Of a DNA stretch of 64,000 nt, positions 29,318 to 41,989 are shown one piece after another (within the stretch, counting starts at the first letter, position 1; each line of letters starts with the position of its first letter). A program made the position numbers and the translations under genes. The notes beneath the pieces are model-generated. The model did no database searches, was not told the DNA's origin, and saw nothing but the letters and a program-made list of their open reading frames with translations. Where the stretch lies: contig SNVD02002715.1 in NCBI GenBank assembly GCA_013180625.2, positions 1-64,000 on the forward strand. The letters run 5' to 3'. Source of the DNA: Boswellia sacra. Lineage: Eukaryota > Streptophyta > Magnoliopsida > Sapindales > Burseraceae.

Positions 29318-31958
29318 CTTTTGTCTCCTATAGCTAATAATTAATTAATTGCATGATTATTAAAAAATATTTCTCTTTAATTAATGTGGGCTACTTTTGG
29401 TGATCAATCTAGCGTGTCCAATGTTGATGCAAGATATCTGAATAATGCTTACGATGTATTGATGCAAGTACTTCAGAAATAATTGGAGTTGCTGTAACCT
29501 GCTTTCAACAATTTTCTTAGAATAATAATAGTAGTCTTGTACTCTTGTTTTTACTATTATTGTTTTTATCTGATCCAGACCTTCATAGACAAAGTTCACC
29601 AAGAGGAAAGGAAAAAGTAACTTTTCAAAATTAAAAATTAAAAAAATTGAAAAAGAATAGAATGGAGGTATGAATCGGTATCCAGTTAAGACTATAGCAA
29701 TAATCAATGGAATTAAAATAATATTTTTTTGACTAGTCATCTCACGTACAATATTGTTAAGTGGATAGGATAACATATATACCATTATTATCAGGATAAT
29801 GTCATGATAACTTGAAATTTCATACTGTAACAAAAATCAGTAATAATTAACCAGATTGACAACATCTTAACAGTGTAATATCTGCACATGTTACGGAATA
29901 ACTTTAGATTGCTAAATTAATAATAAAAATACATTATTTCTTAACTTAATTATTGAAACTTAAAATTTATAGAAGACGTTGCCAATAGCAACACTGTCAC
30001 CATGTAAATTATTAATCCCAAAATTTCTATCCTAAGTGATGTAAAACTAATTTTAATAGTCATATTTATCATTTACCACTTAACTCAACATACTCTTAAC
30101 AAATTATAAATTCAGCCCAATTACTTGAGATGCAAAATTTGGGACTAAAATTTTGGAACTACATTACGTGTTATTGAAGGCAATATTTTGGGTTATGTTA
30201 TGCATTTCATGAAACCGGGATTTTTCTTATTATTTTTTAAAGTTTGAAAATTTTTGCATCAACTTTGAGAAATACACTCGGTGCGCATTGTAATTAAACC
30301 CAATATTTTGTGGCTGTTAATACCCTTCTCAAGTTATAATTTAAATTTTTTTATATTTATGTATTAATCTTTTATAAATTAATATAATATAATTAAGTAT
30401 ATAATCATTTTATCGTCTATTTTAGGATATTTGATTTAGATTTAATTTTCCTGTATCTAGTTCTAGTACTTCTATATCATATCAATATACATAGAAGTGT
30501 TTTTATAAACTCTATGCATTTATATTAGTAGTATTGATTTTTATTCTATATATAGGCCATTAAGTTATCAATAAATTAAGAGTTGATTTATCCAAGATCT
30601 TGGAAACCGCTCGGTGGACCAAACGAGTCACGAGTTTGTTAAAAGGTGAGACTGGAACTGGAACAGACAATAAAAATTAAAAAAGATATATAAAAGTCGT
30701 CTTATCTTTACATTACCCAAAGGTATAAAAATGGCCAAATCCAATGTTAATTGGGAAGTGAAAACTCCAATTACTATAATCGGGTTTCGAATTTTGAAGT
30801 AGTAGATGAAGATGGATTATAACAAATATTGGAAACCGAAAAATAAAATACTTATATTGGACGATTTTGACAAACGAAGCAATAGCATAACATGTGTTAT
30901 ACTAAAATATTTTAATTAAATATACATGTCTGTTTCTATAATTAAGGATGCGTTTGTTAAATTCTATTTACCAATAAAGAAACCTAAAGAGACGTATTTT
31001 AAATGAATCATTCAATTGATACGTCTAATCTATCTATGATCAGAGAAGATCGTATTCCAATAGAAATATATAAATACATTCTTTAAAGTTATTAAAATAT
31101 GATGTGATATGTTCCCCAAAGATGAATAAGAATCTAATGCAATTTAAGTCACTTTCTATGGTACATCATTGTCGAGTGACTTCGTGCATCATGTGTCACT
31201 CGTAGCATATTTGCCGATCTGGATCCGATTCTAGGAGATGAAATTGCGCTTTAATCCTAGGATCATATAAGAGACCTTTTACGTCCAAAGACTTTCGCAG
31301 AAGGCCGAGTGGCACTTGTGTTTTCTAAATAAATTATAAGAAAATTTTCATATATAACATTGAGGTTTGACATAAAATTACAGATGATCTCGTTTTTTAA
31401 AAATAGACAAAAATGAATCTGGTGTTAGATCCTTTCTGCTACCGTGAGACAGTTCAAAGATATATTGGTAAAATCATAATCTATATCAATATATATTGGA
31501 AAAAAAAGAGTTTGTTGTACGTCTGGTTCCCTCTTCCTCGTCGTTCCTCTTCCTTTGCTTCTTTTGTTCTTCTTCAATTCGTCATCTGCTTCCTCAAAAC
31601 CCAAATTAATTAAACAAATCCCAAATCTCCCAAATCGACAATTGTTAGGAAATATTAGTTAGTTCCCTATTTTATTAGATCCAGCATCTAGATGCTAGAT
31701 TGCTGCTTCGTTTCAAGTGTCTCAAACAGCAATAAACTCGAAATATGTGCTGTCACCAGTGAACCATTATTTCTGGCTACAGAATGATGTATTCGAGATG
31801 CATGCCTTATCAATAAAAATACTTCCAAGTGCTAAAAAGTGTTTCTAACACTCACTGCTACTTGACGCAGATTTGAAATGAAGTATGTGCTTTTGGAGAT
31901 GGATCATATGCTGCAAAAATCTCGGATTCAGAGTAGATTAGATCAAGAGAGAGGAGGC
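29318..31958. other. AT-rich intergenic sequence downstream of the sulfotransferase
   Basis: No gene is supported. A pyrimidine-rich stretch at 31530-31575 (TTCCTCGTCGTTCCTCTTCC) resembles a plant 5' leader, but no conserved ORF follows before the hAT element begins at 31967. The minus-strand ORF at 29381-29833 is hydrophobic AT-rich translation without family likeness. Confidence 0.5.
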
Positions 31959-31966
31959 GGAGAGAC

Positions 31967-34900
31967 TAGGGATGGCAAAATATACTGCACGGGTGGAGAT
32001 CTGTGGAGACCTGTCTCTATTCAAATAGAGACGGGGAAATAAATCAATCCCTGCATTATAATGGGATGGGGATGGGTTTACTACTCTCCACCCTGTATCT
32101 ACCCGCAAAAATTTTTAAAATACAAAACAATATTATTTTTATTTTTATATAATATATATTATATTTAAAAAATTTATGATATTAAAACTATTTTAATTTA
32201 AATAAATAATTATTTAAGGAAATAATATAAGATCATTTAATTGTCTAAAAATATAATATTATATTATTTTACAAAAACCCTAATTCATTTATACATAACA
32301 AAATTAACAAAGTTGTGACTCATAAGCAGTTGGCAGCCACCACCTTTTGCTTTTAGAAAATTCATCAAAGTAAAATCATTTTCTCTAAAATAACAAGAAA
32401 AGATTGTAGCCGCACAACTCCAATAGAGGATACAAGCCAACAAGGACTGAGTCTTGGGAAGCGTAAACAAATTCTCTTCACTTTGGTAAATTCACTGTAT
32501 TCAAATAAACTTTTTTTAATAGTATATTACGTGTTTGATGGATTGTTTATATTCATATGATATTTGTTTAGACTTCAAACTATATATATTACGATTCTTT
32601 AATGTGAACTATATTGTCTTTCTTTAGCCCTTGATTCTTATATTATTTTATTGATAGTGGGATTGGATAAGGGTTTGTGATGAGGTTGCAATAGTGAGAA
32701 AGAATGCTTTGTCAACGTCATCCACTTTCAACACTAAGCTTGTATGTATAGTTCACATAATCTATTGTGCAAATAAGTAGCTATAAAATATATAGAGATA
32801 GCTTTGGGAAGTGTGATTTAGTTTTATAAGTTTAAAGCAAAATTAAGTAAAAAACCTATCTCCTACGATGCTTTCATTTGCTAGCACTAATGGAGGGTTC
32901 TTGTACTCTGTTAAAAGAATCATATGAACAAGGACTGTATACCTCTTGATTAATCTTATATTATTTGATTGCATAATATAAATATAATAGTGAAGCCAAA
33001 ATATTTTTTTATAATTTAATTATATATATATATGTCTACTAAAAATGAATTAATCCTCTCCAAAATATTTTTTTTACAATTTATTATGCCTAATTGAGCA
33101 TGGTTGTACATGTGGTTGTTAATAAAGCTTTTGTTGTTAATTAGTCGTCCATGCATCTAATTTAGCTTATTATAACATTATATTAATAAAGTTTGCATAA
33201 TAGTAGCCTATTAACTAGGTGTTGTTAGGTATATGCAGGTTTTATTAATTCATATAATATTTATCAAGACCAACTATTATAAATTTAAATAATAAACAAA
33301 AATATTGTTGTAAAAATATATATATATATATATTATTTTATGTATTTTATATTTATGATCATATATATTTAATTTTATTAGGTGGGAAAAATGTCTGCAC
33401 CACTAATCAACGTAGAATATGGTGATTTTGTTGATGAAATACCAAAGAGATACCTAAAGGTGAATGTGACGAGAATGCAAATCGAAAGCTAAAATCAATT
33501 ATGTGGAATCACTTTACAAGACAAAAAATAAATGGGGAGTTTGAGTTGTAATTATTGTGGAAAGAAGCTTGGAGGACTTCTTAAGAATGGGACAAAGCAT
33601 TTACATGACCATTTTAAAATATGTCCATTGCGTAAGCAAAGAGATATAAAGTCTGCAATTTTGAGAACTACTCAGGCACCTGGTGGAAAAGTCAAGGTTA
33701 ATACATATACCTTTGATCAAGAAACAGCAAGAAAGGAACTTGCAAATATGATAGTCTTGCATGAGTACCCTCTTAGTATGGTTGAACATATTGGATTTAG
33801 GAGGTTTCTTAGTTCTATTTAACTATTATTTAAGATAGTTTCTCGAAACACTATCAAGAACAATATCTTAAAAATTTACGATTATGAGAAGTCTAAGACA
33901 ATGAAATTGTTGAAAAATAACCAAAGCAAAATTGCTATTACTACTGACTTGTGGACTTCTAATAATCAAAAGAGGGGATTCATGGCCATTACTACACATT
34001 TCATAGACGAATCTTGGATATTGCAAAGCCGAATAATCAGGTAATTATTTATACATGAAACTTTTTTTTATTTTTTAGTTTTAAATTTATTATTGTTTTT
34101 TTATAATTCTACTTAATTTATATTTGATGATATTTAGTTATAATTGTATGTTATTATTTATTTTAGGTTTGTCTATGTGCCATGCCCACATACTTATAAG
34201 GTTCTTGCTGATGTGTTGATGGATTCTATATTAGATTGGAACATTGATCGTAAGCTTTCTACTTAAACTGTAGACAATTGTACCACTGATGATGCTATGG
34301 TTGATATTCTACTTGATAAGTTATCCAGTACTTCACTTTTATTGGGTGGTGATTTTTTTCACATGCGTTGTTCTGCATATATATTGAATTTGATAGTGAA
34401 GGAAGGATTAAGTGTGATTAGTACTAGTGTTGAGAGAATTCGTGATAGTGTTGTATACTAGACAAGTACACCTAAAAGAGAGGAGAAATTTGTTGAGGCT
34501 GCACAACATTTAAATATTCAAAGTAGTAAGAAGCTATCTCTTGATTGTAAAACTAGGTGGAATTCTACATATTTGATGCTAGATACTGTTTTGATATATA
34601 AAAGTGTTTTCTCTCGTCTTAAACAACGGGAACCACAATATAAATGTTTGCCTCTTGATGAAGATTGGTTGTTGGCAATGGAGATTTGTGATAGATTAAA
34701 AATATTTTTTTGAAGTGATTAAATTATTTTCTGGTACCAAGTACCCTACAACAAACCTTTACTTTCCAAAAATTTGTCAAATTAAATTATCAATTTTTGA
34801 TTGGCATACCTCCATGTATGATCAAATAAGGATTATGGCATCAAATATGATTGTGAAATTTGACAAATATTGGAATGCAATTCATGGGATAATGGCTGTA

Positions 34901-36139
34901 GCAACTGTGTTGGATCCAAGATTCAAGATGAAATTGTTGGATTTTTATTTTCCAAAAATTTATCCAAGTGACTTCTTAGCTGAAATTGAAAGAGTTCGTA
35001 AAACTTGTTATGATTTAGTGAAAGAATATCAATTGAAGGCCAAATCCAATGGAGAAGTTGATCAATTTTCAAGTGGTCCTTCTTCCCAATCAAAGGTTGT
35101 TCAAATGGATATAGGAATGGAAGATTCTTTGGCATCATTTGACTTATTTGTTTCTAGTACTAGTAGTAATAAGCATATCAAGTCAGAGTTGGATCTTTAT
35201 TTGGAAGAGCCTGTCTTTCCTAGCCTAGATCCCAGAACTTTGATATATTGGCTTGGTGGAAGGCAAATGGGACTAAGTATCCTACTTTACATGATATTGC
35301 TAGAGATATTTTAGCAATACCTATTTCTACAGTTGCATCTGAATCTACTTTTAGTACTAGTGAGAGATTTGTGAGTCCACATCGTAGTAGATTACATCCA
35401 AAGACATTAGAAGCTTTGATGTGTGCTTAAGATTGGTTATGGGCTGAAATTAATGGTATAAGACATGATACTTAATTATTTGTTAGTTATATATAATTTT
35501 TTTATCGGAAGTTCATTAATATGTGTTGTTTTTGTTAATGTGATTAGGTCCATGTTCTTCAACAAAAACTGCAAAAGGAACATATTTGGAATATACAGAT
35601 GAGGTAAACTTAACTATATTATTAACTTATAAAATATAATGATTATAAATTGAAGGTAACTTTTCTTTTTAATATTATAGGAATGAAGCTATTGAGAATC
35701 TTGAGAAAAAAGCAAATAGATGATGCTACATTGATGTAAAACATAATTTTAGGAGATCATTGTTGTATTTCTTTTATTGGTTATGAGTTATTTTACTTTC
35801 TTTTTCATTTCTTTTAAGTACTAGACTTGGTGACCAAAACTATATTACAATTTTGATATTGCTATAGTGAAGTTATCGATGATTTTTTTTCTTGTTAGAG
35901 ATTATTTATTATTATATGTTAACCAATGTTTATGTGAAGTTTTAATTATAAGTAAAACTAATATTTTTGTATGGGGAATGGGCTGGGGTTGGGGACAGCA
36001 TTCCCCGTATGGAGATTCTCTATCCTTGCCCCATCCAAAAAAACATGGGGAATGGATAGGGAATGGGGGATGATTTTAACAATGGGATGGGGAATGGGGA
36101 TGGCCTCCCCACCCTAACCCCGCCCCATTGCCATCCCTA
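31967..36139 (+). mobile_element. hAT transposon with degenerate transposase
   Basis: GGAGAGAC flanks the element at 31959-31966 and 36140-36147, a perfect 8-bp duplication. The ends are TAGGGATGGCAAAATA and CCATTGCCATCCCTA. The subterminal regions are rich in GGGGATGG and its complement. Inside is a plus-strand transposase gene with introns, now broken by stops and frameshifts. The termini are near-identical to those of the small hAT at 20253, so the two may be mobilised by related transposases. The intact duplication and ends show that the insertion has not been rearranged. Confidence 0.92.
33391..35475 (+). pseudogene. hAT transposase (BED finger, Ac-like), broken
   Basis: Coding blocks follow hAT order. 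First, a BED zinc finger: KLKSIMWNHFTRQKINGE, then CNYCGKKLGG...KHLHDHFKICPL after a frameshift near 33531. Then YTFDQETARKELANMIVLHE, the catalytic region with ITTDLWTSNNQKRGFMAIT, and a phase break at an intron (about 34041-34167, GT to AG). Next come FVYVPCPHTYKVLADVL, VDNCTTDDAMVDILL, CSAYILNLIVKEGL (His of the usual CAAHILNL replaced by Tyr) and CKTRWNSTYLML. The dimerisation region is at AIPISTVASESTFSTSERFV ... HRSRLHPKTLEALMCA. In-frame stops lie after RRFLSSI, after KLST (34264-34266), after DSVVY (34459) and after ALMCA (35428-35430, Gln expected), with a frameshift near 34711. It cannot make a full transposase. Confidence 0.9.
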
Positions 36140-36341
36140 GGAGAGACTTGGGTTGAGGAGAATGAAAATATCAAAAGAAAAATGTATTATTTTATTTATG
36201 TCAGAAGGGTAAAGCAGTAATTACAATTGAGTTGCCTCATGGTGGCAGGGGGAAACTAACGTCAAGTCATTTCTGCTCATTTCTAAAAAAGCGAGGTTGT
36301 CTGTGATATTAGGTTATACTTAATCCTAAATAATATTATTA

Positions 36342-36543
36342 GGGTAATGCTAGATATACAATCGAATTATATACTTTAATTCTTACAACCTGATATGGTA
36401 CAAATTTACTGGGTAGATACAAATAAAAAATAAATTAAATAAATTTTAATAAATAAAATGAAATCCACCCATCCAATTACTATGTGTCAAGTCAGGTTGT
36501 ATAGATTAAGTTGTACAATTTGATTGTATATTTATCATTACTC
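36342..36543. mobile_element. Mutator-type MITE with perfect 9-bp target duplication
   Basis: ATATTATTA occurs at 36333-36341 and 36544-36552. The 202-bp element has terminal inverted repeats of about 50 bp: GGGTAATGCTAGATATACAA at the left against GAGTAATGATAAATATACAA as the complement of the right end, continuing to ACAACCTGA on both arms. The duplication length points to MULE ancestry. It lies 190 bases beyond the hAT element. Confidence 0.85.
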
Positions 36544-36650
36544 ATATTATTAACTTACAACTCATTTATAACTTGCACACCTTATAATTTGAGTTGATAA
36601 ATTTTTACCAGAAATATAATTATCATATCATTTATTATAACTTTTTTTAT

Positions 36651-36835
36651 TCATTTTGTTTTTCACTCCTTCAGTTAATTTTTGTTGAAGGAGTTGTTTG
36701 TAAAATTATTGTAACTTTCCTTATTTATTTTGTTTTTTACTCCTCCAATGAATTTTTGTTGAAGGAGTTGTTTGTAAAATTATTGTAACTTCCCTTATTT
36801 ATTTTGTTTTTTACTCCTCGAATGAATTTTTGTAG
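36651..36835. repeat. Tandem array, ~75-bp unit, 2.5 copies
   Basis: The unit ATTTTGTTTTTTACTCCTCC, AATGAATTTTTGTTGAAGGA, GTTGTTTGTAAAATTATTG recurs with very few changes, which implies recent duplication. No coding signal. Confidence 0.85.
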
Positions 36836-36925
36836 ATATAGCATTGCTTATTATAAACTTAATTATTTTTTTATACGATGTTGAAAAACCTTTTAGAGTT
36901 TGATGCAAAATATAGAATCTGTGAT

Positions 36926-36955
36926 TGATGTAGGACATATTAGGTATAAATTAGT
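36926..36955 (+). mobile_element. Fragment resembling the LTR start of the small LTR element
   Basis: TGATGTAGGACATATTAG followed by GTATAAATTAG matches the first ~30 bases of the LTR at 62198 (TGATGTAGGACATATTAGAA, then ATAAATTAG). Similarity fades afterwards. It is probably a decayed or truncated solo LTR of the same family. Confidence 0.4.
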
Positions 36956-37593
36956 CAAATCCTTAATTTACTAAAATCTTTACTTTATACCAAGCTAATT
37001 AATCCTAATATTTTTGTTACTTATAGTTTCTTGAAATATTTCACTTAGGTATTTGAATATATTATTTTAAACTACTTAATGAAGTCTAAAAATGTATATT
37101 TAAAGCATTTTTATAATTTTAGCCAATTTTCAATTTCTTTTTTTTTTCTTTGGCAAACAGAAACAATAACCTATAGTTGAAGACTTTCATGAACAAAATC
37201 AGTCAAATGATTCAAATAAAAATAATATACCAAATTAATAATTATGTATAAGAGCCAAATTTACTCATCAAATTAAATAACTTTCTTTGATTTAATATCA
37301 TAATTTATTTATGAATCAATTTTGATTAATCCACAAAAATCAAGTTTTTTTTATGGTTCTCAACAACTTAATCATATATGATATCAATAATCACATTTTT
37401 AACACAATAAAGCATATTTAATATAGCAAATGAACTACTATTTGCATAATACATCTCTAATCGCATTTTGTGTATACAAATTAATAAAGCAATTTAACCA
37501 AAAAGCCAATAATCAAACTAGCTTTTGTATCAAAAATTCATTGCTAAAAACAACACACCCATGAACACTTATTTCAATTTTCATAGTAGAATA

Positions 37594-37790
37594 TCAATAT
37601 TGTTAGACTTACAACATGCATTTAACCCAAACTCTAAACCTGATGTGGCAGTCAATATGGCAAAAATTCACTAAAGAATGAAAAAATAAAAAAGAATAAG
37701 AAAAGTTTCATCTTCAATACGATTTTATCACGTAAACTGCTATATCAGATTATAAAATTTCGGTTGTATTTAGGTTGTAAGTCTAATATT
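37594..37790. mobile_element. MITE-like inverted repeat
   Basis: ATTGTTAGACTTACAACATG at the left pairs with the complement of the right end (AATATTAGACTTACAACCTA). The internal words CCTGATGTGGCAG and CTGATATAGCAG also pair. Length ~200 bp. I could not settle a target-site duplication. Confidence 0.5.
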
Positions 37791-38591
37791 ACTGATATTA
37801 TATATCCTATTAAAAATTACAAATAACTAATAAACACTCCAACAAAAGAAACAATATTTATATAATATCTTTATCTACAATATCAACATAAACCAATGCA
37901 CGCAAAAACAAATGAAAATCGTAGCATTTTTTAAGTTAAAATTATAATATCATTCTAGTATATAAATTTAAATTCAAAAGACTGGAAAACAAAAACCGCA
38001 TGCAAGATATGCATCTTTGTTCATGCCCACCTTACCGGGGCCTCCCAAACAAAGCCCTAAGGTCTTTTGAGTGGGCCCCTTATTGTTAATTAAGCAACGA
38101 TTTCAGCCAGTGTGGTCGACTCTTACTTTTTCAATTTTCCTTTTTCCTAACAAAGAATTTCATCACTAGAATCCTCGTTTTCTTGTCCTCTCTAATTAAT
38201 CAAAAGCACTATTCAAAATTGAGAGATTTGTTATCCATAGACTATCACACGGGGCAAATCAATCGAGTTTGTGTCTATTTTGTCTAAAGTCAATTTGTAA
38301 TAAGTATTATATCGAATGGCCCCTAATATTCCCAAATATTTAGGAAAACTGTGGGGCAAAAAATCAGAACATCATGCGAATAAATGTCAATAAAATCTAA
38401 TTGGAAAATTTATTATTCGGAGCAATCGTTTCTATATTTTTTTTTCTAGGTTTAACAAACAAAAGTAGCTGTTTTATTAACATTGCTGATCAAAGTTAAA
38501 CAAGCAAACAAAAACAAAAAGTCAGAACAAATCAAACAAAGTCCAGTACAAGTTAAGTAAACAAGAGCAACCAGGCTGCCAATTAATACAC
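37791..38591. other. Peroxidase 3' flank, no gene seen
   Basis: AT-rich sequence. The last ~150 bases probably hold the peroxidase 3' untranslated region on the minus strand. A pyrimidine/purine patch near 38030-38080 has no recognised content. Confidence 0.45.
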
Positions 38592-41500
38592 TTAAAACTC
38601 AGACCAGGCCTCTTCTTGCACATCTTCTTCCACCATTGAAACCAGATACTTCTGGTTATCAGAGTTCCTCACCGAGCAATTGGCTCGGATCTCTCCTTGC
38701 GTCCCTGTCAACACGCTCAGTTGCCCCATCTTTATCATGGACTTGACAAACTCCTCGAAGAAGAGAGTCTCGTTGACAGCAAAGCTGGTGACGATGTCCC
38801 TTGTCCTGCTGTCCGTGTACAAGTCCTGGTCGGACGTGAACAGGCCTTGGCGGTTCATGAGATCAACATAGTACTTGTTGTCAAAGGTGTTGGGGGTTCG
38901 GATATCGAGCACGGTAGTGTTTGTGGAGTTGGTTCTGGGGCAAATGCCCTTGAGATTTTTAGCAAAAGTTTTGTCCATTGTAGGGTCTTGAGTAGGGTAG
39001 AGACGCTCCTCGAAGGAAGTGCAGTGGCCAATGCCGATGGTGTGGCCACCGGAGAGGGCTACGACGTCGGTGGCGTCTAAGTTTTTGGTGGCAAGAGAGG
39101 TAAGGAGGTCGCTGGTGTTAGAAGTTGGTGAGGGAAGGTTGGCCAATGTTGCATTTCTGGTTGCAAAACTTAGCCCATCTCGCCTTCCCAAGGGCACATC
39201 ATACTCAGGCCCTCCAGACTGCAATCAAGAAATTAATTCTATTAGCATTAATTTAATGTATTCATAAATCAAATAAATACGTTGATTACATATTTTCCGC
39301 TTTCAACTTCAAAATTTTTATGTAAAACTTGCCTTTGATTCACAAGATTTATAAATTATTTAATAATTACTCTCCACCTTTTACTTCTTTAACAACTTAC
39401 AAGAAATCTTTAATTTTTTAAACAAGTTAGTTTGATGACAACTTGGATTACAAGGAAGCGGATTTATTCTTCAAATTTTTTTTTTTAAAAAAGTATGAAT
39501 ATTTAATAATTATTATTGTTGTTTTCAACTATTTCATTAATTTGTCTGATAAATATTCTTTATTGCTCGTAGCTAGCAAAGTCGCCCCATGACAATCAAG
39601 TTAACTAGCTACCAACTTGCGTGACTTTATGTTGATAATAAATATTTTAGAACTAAATTATGATTATTCTCCTACCGCCCAAGTATCATCATAAATTACT
39701 AAATTAATTATTCTATAATTAATCATACTCTTTTATCAAAACACATGCTAGAATTTCCACGAGTTAACTAATGTGGTGTTCACATGATCACATGATGGTC
39801 TTAGAAGCAATTGACTCAACAACCCAGATGATGACAATCTTAGGACAAATTTTGAGAAGATCTGGAGAGTAATTAATTACTTGATCTATCAATCACATTC
39901 ACGTTTTATTTCTTGAGGAAAAAATTCAACCTCGTCCCTATTCAAAGATGCATAGACTTCTAACCAATAGGCAGGGCCTATGTAGACTTCTCCAACTAAA
40001 AAAAAAAAAAAGCAGTTTTTCAAATGCTCTTCCCAAAATCACTTCAAAAAATAATACATTTTGAAAAACTCTTTATCATATGTTTCTTCGAAAACTACAT
40101 CGATCGAAAAAAAATTTAATCTGAAAAAAATTATAAAGAAAAACTCTTTGGCCATTTAAATTAATAACACGTCGTCAAAGTACTTATCCTAAAGCAGCTG
40201 ACGCCTTCAAATTATTTAACGAAAACCCAAATTAAGATTAACTATAAAGTAATAAAGTTACTACAATATAAGTAGTACAAGTTGCATAGAAAGAAGTTAA
40301 AAGTAATTAGAAAAAGGAGTTTGGTTGGTAAGCACAAGCAAATAGCAAATAAGTGCACGAGAAAAAAGTCATAAGTGAATAGTAGCTCAACCACTTAAAG
40401 CACAAGCACATGTTAATGTATGATGTATCAGCGTTATCTGAGACCAAAAAAGAAAAGGGATATTTGGGTTAATTAATAAATTTATTTTTTATGAAGAATT
40501 TAATTACCAGGTAAACAGAATCACGGGCGGCAATTGCAACAATATCAGCACAGGAGACAACCCTTCCACACTCCTTGTGGACACGAGCACGAAGATTGTC
40601 GACGATGTCGAATGCCTCCGGTCTCAAGGTCAGGTTTGGAGGCGCATCCTGCTCATCACTTGGCCCGCTCGCTGACCCGTCAAGCAACACTGAAGCATCG
40701 CATCCCTGCATGTAACATCAAATTAATTAATGTTATCAGATTCATTAGCACGCTGTAATATAGATTTATACAAGTTATTGATCTGAATAATATTTATGTA
40801 TATCACTTAACCTACGTCAACTAAGACTGTTAGGTACATTATTATTTAATTTGAATGTTGACTCGATAAAATTATAGACAAAATAAATTAAATCTCCCTT
40901 TAAATAAAACAAACATATCACAGCATCCATTATCTATCTAAATATAAAATTTTGATAGATATACATTAAAATTGTTAGCAATCACATCAGGGAAAAAAAT
41001 AGTAAATAAACGAGAAAAATTTATTGATGCAGTTGGTCCATTTCTATTCAGTATTAATGTAATATGACTTATCAGCCAAGTAACACTGTACCAAATTGAA
41101 TGAGAATTAATGAAAACAAGTAAACGACACTAAAAGTAAAGTAAATTAAAAGAAGAGACCTTTTTTTTAAAGCAAGACTGTCTGGCACATTGCAGGTGAA
41201 GAAAATTACTAATTCTACAGTGGGCGAAAGTACAAGAGAGTTTTTATGTCACTTTAGCTTCAGAAAAGCTGTTCTAGAGATTTGCAGGGAAAAAAAGGGT
41301 TAAATTTGTTTACTAATCTGCAGTTAAACAAGATCAAATCACATAAAAAGTACGCAAACAATCCACATCATAGTGATGATGATGATGATGATAATCAGAA
41401 AATGAATATATTCTAATCTAAGTCACAGAATCTCCCTTTGTGAAAAGTATCATCATAGATGAGTCAATATCATGGATCACTTACGGAAAACATCAGCTTT

Positions 41501-41893
41501 CACTTTAAGCTGTGCGCATAGTGGAAAATCTTTTAGTGGCCGTTACAGTAAAGTGGGGTTCAAATTAACCATTTTCAACAAAAGGGTATCTATATATATT
41601 TATATGTAGAGCTTGTGTTAGCTAGAGAGGTTGCATTTTCTTGCCTGAACAAAGCAGTCGTGGAAATGGAGACGAAGCAAGCCAGCAGCCTGGCCAATGT
41701 CCTCCTTGAAGATCTTCTTGAGCTGTTTCCTGATGATGGATTCAACCTTGGGACAGCTCTTCTTGTAGTAAGTCCAGGAGAGACCCTTCACGATGTGGGA
41801 AGTGGTTCGTGCCTCAGTGAGCACTAGCAGAATAGAAGAAAATATGAGAAGGAGAGAAATAAGAGAACAAGCTGATGAAGCTAATTTTGCCAT
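38592..41893 (-). CDS. PRX12: Class III peroxidase, PRX12-like (three exons)
   Basis: Secreted haem peroxidase using H2O2 on phenolics. Exons on the minus strand are 41893-41645, 40705-40508 and 39218-38592, all phase 0, giving 357 residues, close to Arabidopsis PRX12. A signal peptide spans residues 1 to about 28. Catalytic Arg74 and His78 lie in LLRLHFHDCF, a calcium site in GCDASVLLD (84-92), and the haem-ligand His208 in LSGGHTIGIGHC. Spaced cysteines (Cys47, Cys80, Cys85, Cys129, Cys135 and later ones) fit the four disulfides. The C-terminal tail (MVEEDVQEEAWSEF) extends past the last Cys; such tails can direct vacuolar sorting, but this is inferred. Intron 1 starts with GC (CAG|GCAAGA) and ends TGCAG, an uncommon GC-AG intron at the conserved FHDCFVQ|G position. 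Intron 2 is GT-AG. The third intron common in the family is absent. No frameshift or stop was found. Confidence 0.95.
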
Positions 41894-41956
41894 GGCTTTC
41901 TTTTTAGGTTAATTGATTTCTAGGCGTGTAGTGAAGCAAAGGGAGATGCACTGTAC

Positions 41957-41963
41957 TTATATA
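41957..41963 (-). promoter_or_regulatory. TATA box of the peroxidase gene
   Basis: The minus strand reads CCTATATAAGT, about 65 bases upstream of the ATG at 41893. This fits a start site near 41930 and a leader of about 35-40 bases. Confidence 0.6.
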
Positions 41964-41989
41964 GGCAAGGCAGGCAGGTAAGACCAAGA

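Noticed and set aside
29381..29833. 150-residue hydrophobic ORF
   Set aside because: AT-rich composition produces Ile/Tyr/Phe-rich frames; no motif or splice support.
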